From assembly GCA_047625765.1 (NCBI GenBank), contig JBLHRE010000074.1, forward strand, positions 1 through 8,860: DNA of 8,860 bases, given 5' to 3'. How positions within the stretch are numbered: the stretch's first letter is position 1; each line of letters opens with the position of its first letter. This DNA comes from JBLHRE01 sp047625765 (lineage in GTDB: Bacteria; Bacteroidota; Bacteroidia; Flavobacteriales; JBLHRE01). Both the position numbers and the translations under genes were made by a program. The notes under the pieces are model-generated. The model was not told the origin of the DNA. It saw only the letters and a program-made list of their open reading frames with translations, and did no database searches. Shown piece after piece: positions 6,884 through 8,860 of the stretch.

Positions 6884-7103
6884 AATATTCATCTTCGTTC
6901 CAAAGGAAATCTTCCTCTGTAGGATAGTCAGGCCAAATTTCTTCAATCGATTCGTAGTTGTCATCCTCGTCTTCTATAGACTGCAGGTTCTCAACAACTT
7001 CAAGTGGCGCACCGGTACGAATAGCGTAATCAATCAATTCGTCCTTTGAAGCAGGCCAAGGAGCATCACTTAAATAAGAGGCTAGTTCTAGTGTCCAGTA
7101 CAT
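6882..7103 (-). CDS. DUF2795-type small acidic protein
   Basis: The 73-residue protein begins MYWTLELASYLSDAPWPA, followed by SKDELIDYAIRTGAPLEVV and a strongly acidic C-terminal half with IWPDYPTEEDFLW and NEDEY at the end. The N-terminal half (aspartate/proline loop, then a helix with DELI-YA-R-GAP--V) is the pattern of the DUF2795 family, highly conserved in Bacteroidota. The biochemical function is unknown to me. It has no signal peptide and should be cytoplasmic. It has its own near-consensus promoter and its stop codon overlaps the terminator, so it looks like a compact single-gene unit. Its high conservation and compact control suggest a housekeeping role, possibly regulatory; that part is inference. 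Confidence 0.9.
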   Translation of the reverse strand: MYWTLELASYLSDAPWPASKDELIDYAIRTGAPLEVVENLQSIEDEDDNYESIEEIWPDYPTEEDFLWNEDEY

Positions 7104-7120
7104 TTATATTAATTTTTGTG

Positions 7121-7150
7121 CAAATGTAATTTTTTTGGCTGCAAATGCAA
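7121..7150 (-). promoter_or_regulatory. Near-consensus Bacteroidota promoter of the DUF2795-type gene
   Basis: Read on the minus strand, TTG (7150-7148) is followed after exactly 19 bases by TACATTTG (7128-7121), a perfect fit to TTG-N19-TAnnTTTG. The start codon is 17 bases beyond the -7 element, so the untranslated leader would be about 10 bases or less. Confidence 0.6.
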
Positions 7151-7175
7151 GTAAATAATGGAATACTTAAAATGA

Positions 7176-7727
7176 TTAAGCCATGCGCGGTTTCCAAGCG
7201 ATTTCTTTTGCATTTAAATCGGAAGTCAAGGCTCTAGATAACACAAATAAATAGTCGGAAAGTCGATTTAGGTAGCGAATCACTTTTTCATCAACAAAAC
7301 TCTCTTCAGAAAGTGCTGTGGAAAGTCGTTCTGCTCTTCGACAAGTACATCTGGCAATATGGCAGAAAGAAACAGTGGTATGCCCTCCTGGCAATACAAA
7401 AGAGCGTATCTCTGGCAATTGCTCGTTCATTTTATCCATTTCCTTTTCTAGCAATTCTATGTCCGTATCCAAAAGATCGGGAATCTTCATTTTAGATTTT
7501 TCAGGATCAGAAGCTAAAGAAGAGCCAATGGTAAATAAACGGTCTTGTATTTCGATTAACAGCGTCTTGTAGTCTTCCTTAATTTCTTGGTCGCGAATCA
7601 ACCCTATATAAGAGTTCAGTTCGTCTGTGGTGCCATAAGCTTCGATGCGAATATGGTGTTTCGGTACACGTGTTCCGCCTATCAAAGCTGTGGTGCCTTT
7701 ATCGCCCGTTTTCGTATAAATTTTCAT
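7176..7727 (-). CDS. Cob(I)alamin adenosyltransferase, PduO type
   Basis: The enzyme transfers the 5'-deoxyadenosyl group of ATP to reduced corrinoid, making adenosylcobalamin for enzymes such as methylmalonyl-CoA mutase. The 183-residue length is normal for the family. The N-terminal ATP-binding signature is YTKTGDKGTTALIGGTRVPK (residues 4-23), then IEAYGTTDELNSYIGL with the conserved DELN. The central helix has CRRAERLSTAL and the C-terminal signature is VIRYLNRLSDYLFVLSR. These are the hallmarks of the trimeric PduO/MMAB family rather than the CobA or EutT families. Its ATG shares the last base of the TAA of the ABC ATPase gene (TAATG), so translation is probably coupled. No terminator is visible behind it before the next promoter. 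Cytoplasmic. Confidence 0.95.
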   Translation of the reverse strand: MKIYTKTGDKGTTALIGGTRVPKHHIRIEAYGTTDELNSYIGLIRDQEIKEDYKTLLIEIQDRLFTIGSSLASDPEKSKMKIPDLLDTDIELLEKEMDKMNEQLPEIRSFVLPGGHTTVSFCHIARCTCRRAERLSTALSEESFVDEKVIRYLNRLSDYLFVLSRALTSDLNAKEIAWKPRMA

Positions 7728-8428
7728 TAAAATTCTGTTCTATTATTATTCACCTCGTCTGTTTCTACCACACCATCCCTTAAACGAATAATTCTATGTG
7801 CATGTAAAGCTATTTGCTCTTCGTGAGTTACGAGAATTACGGTATTACCAGCCTTATGGATTTCGTCAAACAAAGCCATAATCTCTATAGAGGTTTTGGA
7901 GTCTAAGTTTCCAGTAGGCTCATCGGCCAAAATAATAGAAGGATTATTTACCAAGGCTCTGCCAACAGCAACCCTTTGTCTTTGCCCTCCCGATAGTTGG
8001 TTTGGTTGGTGGTCCATACGGTCGCCCAAGCCCACTTTCTCCAACACCTCGGAAGCACGCTCGTGTCTCGCAGCTTTGTTAAAGCCTGCATAAACCAAAG
8101 GCAGTGCAACATTGTCTAAAGCCGTAGTTCTTGGTAATAAATTGAAAGTTTGAAAAACAAATCCAATCTCCTTGTTACGCACTTCGGCCAATTGATTGTC
8201 CGTCATACTACTTACATCCTTACCATTTAAGATGTAGTTACCATGCGAGGGGGTGTCTAAACATCCCAAGACATTCATCATAGTAGATTTGCCACTACCA
8301 GAAGGTCCCATTAATGCAACGTATTCGTTTTTTTTAATGTCCAAGGTGATGCCTCGTAAAGCTTTAATAAGCTCTGTTCCTACAACAAAATGGCGTTCTA
8401 TGTTTTTAAGCTGGATAATTGCTTCCAT
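7727..8428 (-). CDS. ABC transporter ATP-binding protein, MacB/LolD type
   Basis: The 233-residue protein is a stand-alone nucleotide-binding domain. It has Walker A GPSGSGKST (41-49), the Q-loop glutamine 93 (GFVFQTFNLLP), the signature LSGGQRQRV (145-153), Walker B IILADEPTGNLD (165-176) and the H-loop histidine 202 (LVTHE). The sequence IGFVFQTFNLLP and ADEPTGNLDS are typical of the MacB/LolD/FtsE group, whose members power lipoprotein release, efflux or cell-envelope work together with FtsX-like permeases rather than importing solutes. No permease gene is next to it in this window, so its partner must be encoded elsewhere and the transported substrate is unknown. It overlaps the adenosyltransferase gene by one base. 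Confidence 0.93.
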   Translation of the reverse strand: MEAIIQLKNIERHFVVGTELIKALRGITLDIKKNEYVALMGPSGSGKSTMMNVLGCLDTPSHGNYILNGKDVSSMTDNQLAEVRNKEIGFVFQTFNLLPRTTALDNVALPLVYAGFNKAARHERASEVLEKVGLGDRMDHQPNQLSGGQRQRVAVGRALVNNPSIILADEPTGNLDSKTSIEIMALFDEIHKAGNTVILVTHEEQIALHAHRIIRLRDGVVETDEVNNNRTEF

Positions 8429-8445
8429 TTAATTTGGCGTTTTAG

Positions 8446-8453
8446 CAAAAGTA
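8446..8453 (-). promoter_or_regulatory. Possible -7 element of the ABC ATPase gene
   Basis: On the minus strand TACTTTTG (8453-8446) fits TAnnTTTG exactly and lies 17 bases before the ATG at 8428. A TTTTG stands only about 13 bases upstream, too close for the usual 19-21 spacing, so the -33 part is poor. The gap of 47 bases to the preceding gene shows no terminator; read-through from that gene is the alternative. Confidence 0.35.
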
Positions 8454-8475
8454 ATATTTACGTTGGCAAAAGGGT

Positions 8476-8860
8476 TTATTTTATGGACAATCCCATGTTG
8501 TGAAACATAAATGCAAAGATGTCTGCATTTTCTTCAATCACTTTAGAAATTGGTTTTCCTGCACCATGCCCTGCTTTTTTATCTATTCTAATTAACATTG
8601 GGTTGCAGCCTTCGTTTTTAAACTGCAATTCTGCTGCAAATTTAAACGAGTGTGCCGGCACAACCCTATCGTCATGGTCTGCAGTGGTTATCATTGTTGC
8701 TGGGTAATCTGTTGCCGTTTTTACATTGTGCAATGGGCTAAAAGTGATCAGGTTTTCGAAATGTTCTTTTTCTTCTGATGAACCATACTCGCTAGCCCAA
8801 GCCCAACCAATGGTAAACTTATGGTAACGCAACATATCTTGTACACCAACAGCTGGAAAT
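8476..8860 (-). CDS. Prolyl oligopeptidase (S9A family), C-terminal 127 residues, cut by window edge
   Basis: The frame is open to the right edge, so the N-terminal beta-propeller and the catalytic serine lie outside the window. The visible first residues are FPAVGVQDMLRYHKFTIG, followed by WAWASEYGS, SPLHNV, then YPATMITTADHDDRVVPAHS and KAGHGAGKPISKVIEENAD. This matches the end of the alpha/beta-hydrolase domain of prolyl oligopeptidase: the aspartate of the triad lies in DHDDRVVP and the catalytic histidine in GHGAGKP. An internal ATG at 8835 is not the start, because the conserved sequence continues upstream of it. The enzyme cleaves short peptides after proline; in Bacteroidota it is often exported, but the signal region is not visible here. 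Confidence 0.95.
   Translation of the reverse strand, partial: FPAVGVQDMLRYHKFTIGWAWASEYGSSEEKEHFENLITFSPLHNVKTATDYPATMITTADHDDRVVPAHSFKFAAELQFKNEGCNPMLIRIDKKAGHGAGKPISKVIEENADIFAFMFHNMGLSIK

Noticed and set aside
8476..8835. Complete 119-residue protein starting at the ATG at 8835
   Set aside because: The conserved prolyl oligopeptidase sequence continues upstream (FPAVGVQD) to the window edge, so that ATG is internal.

Overview
The window looks like chromosomal DNA of a member of the phylum Bacteroidota, perhaps a flavobacterium or a relative. The evidence is a roughly 1120-residue SecA with the extra insertions typical of that phylum and no C-terminal zinc-binding motif, a small acidic DUF2795-type protein next to secA, promoters of the Bacteroidota kind (TTG, about 19 bases, TAnnTTTG), and no Shine-Dalgarno sequences. 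All nine genes, including two cut by the window edges, lie on the minus strand, so transcription runs from right to left.

Right part (8860 to 6782), in transcription order: the C-terminal end of a prolyl oligopeptidase; a MacB/LolD-type ABC ATPase; a PduO-type cobalamin adenosyltransferase whose start overlaps the ATPase stop by one base (TAATG); then, from its own near-consensus promoter, the DUF2795-type gene, which ends in a strong GC-rich terminator with A and T tracts on both sides.

Centre (6764 to 2573): secA starts from its own probable promoter. It is followed after only 2 bases by a class I SAM-dependent methyltransferase, and the pair ends at a strong rho-independent terminator. 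This part is ordinary core genome.

Left part (2572 to 1): more AT-rich and more accessory in character. It holds a 338-base gap with a short remnant-like reading frame, a small two-helix membrane protein, an unrecognised lipoprotein (probably one transcription unit with the membrane protein), then a compact stretch with three perfect hairpins flanked by an 8-base direct repeat. The last gene is the N-terminal part of a substrate-binding-like protein without a signal peptide.

I see no clear new multi-gene system. The most interesting items are the hairpin cluster at 522-683, the unrecognised membrane protein/lipoprotein pair, and the tight pairing of secA with a methyltransferase. There are no tRNA or rRNA genes, CRISPR arrays or transposase genes that I can support.
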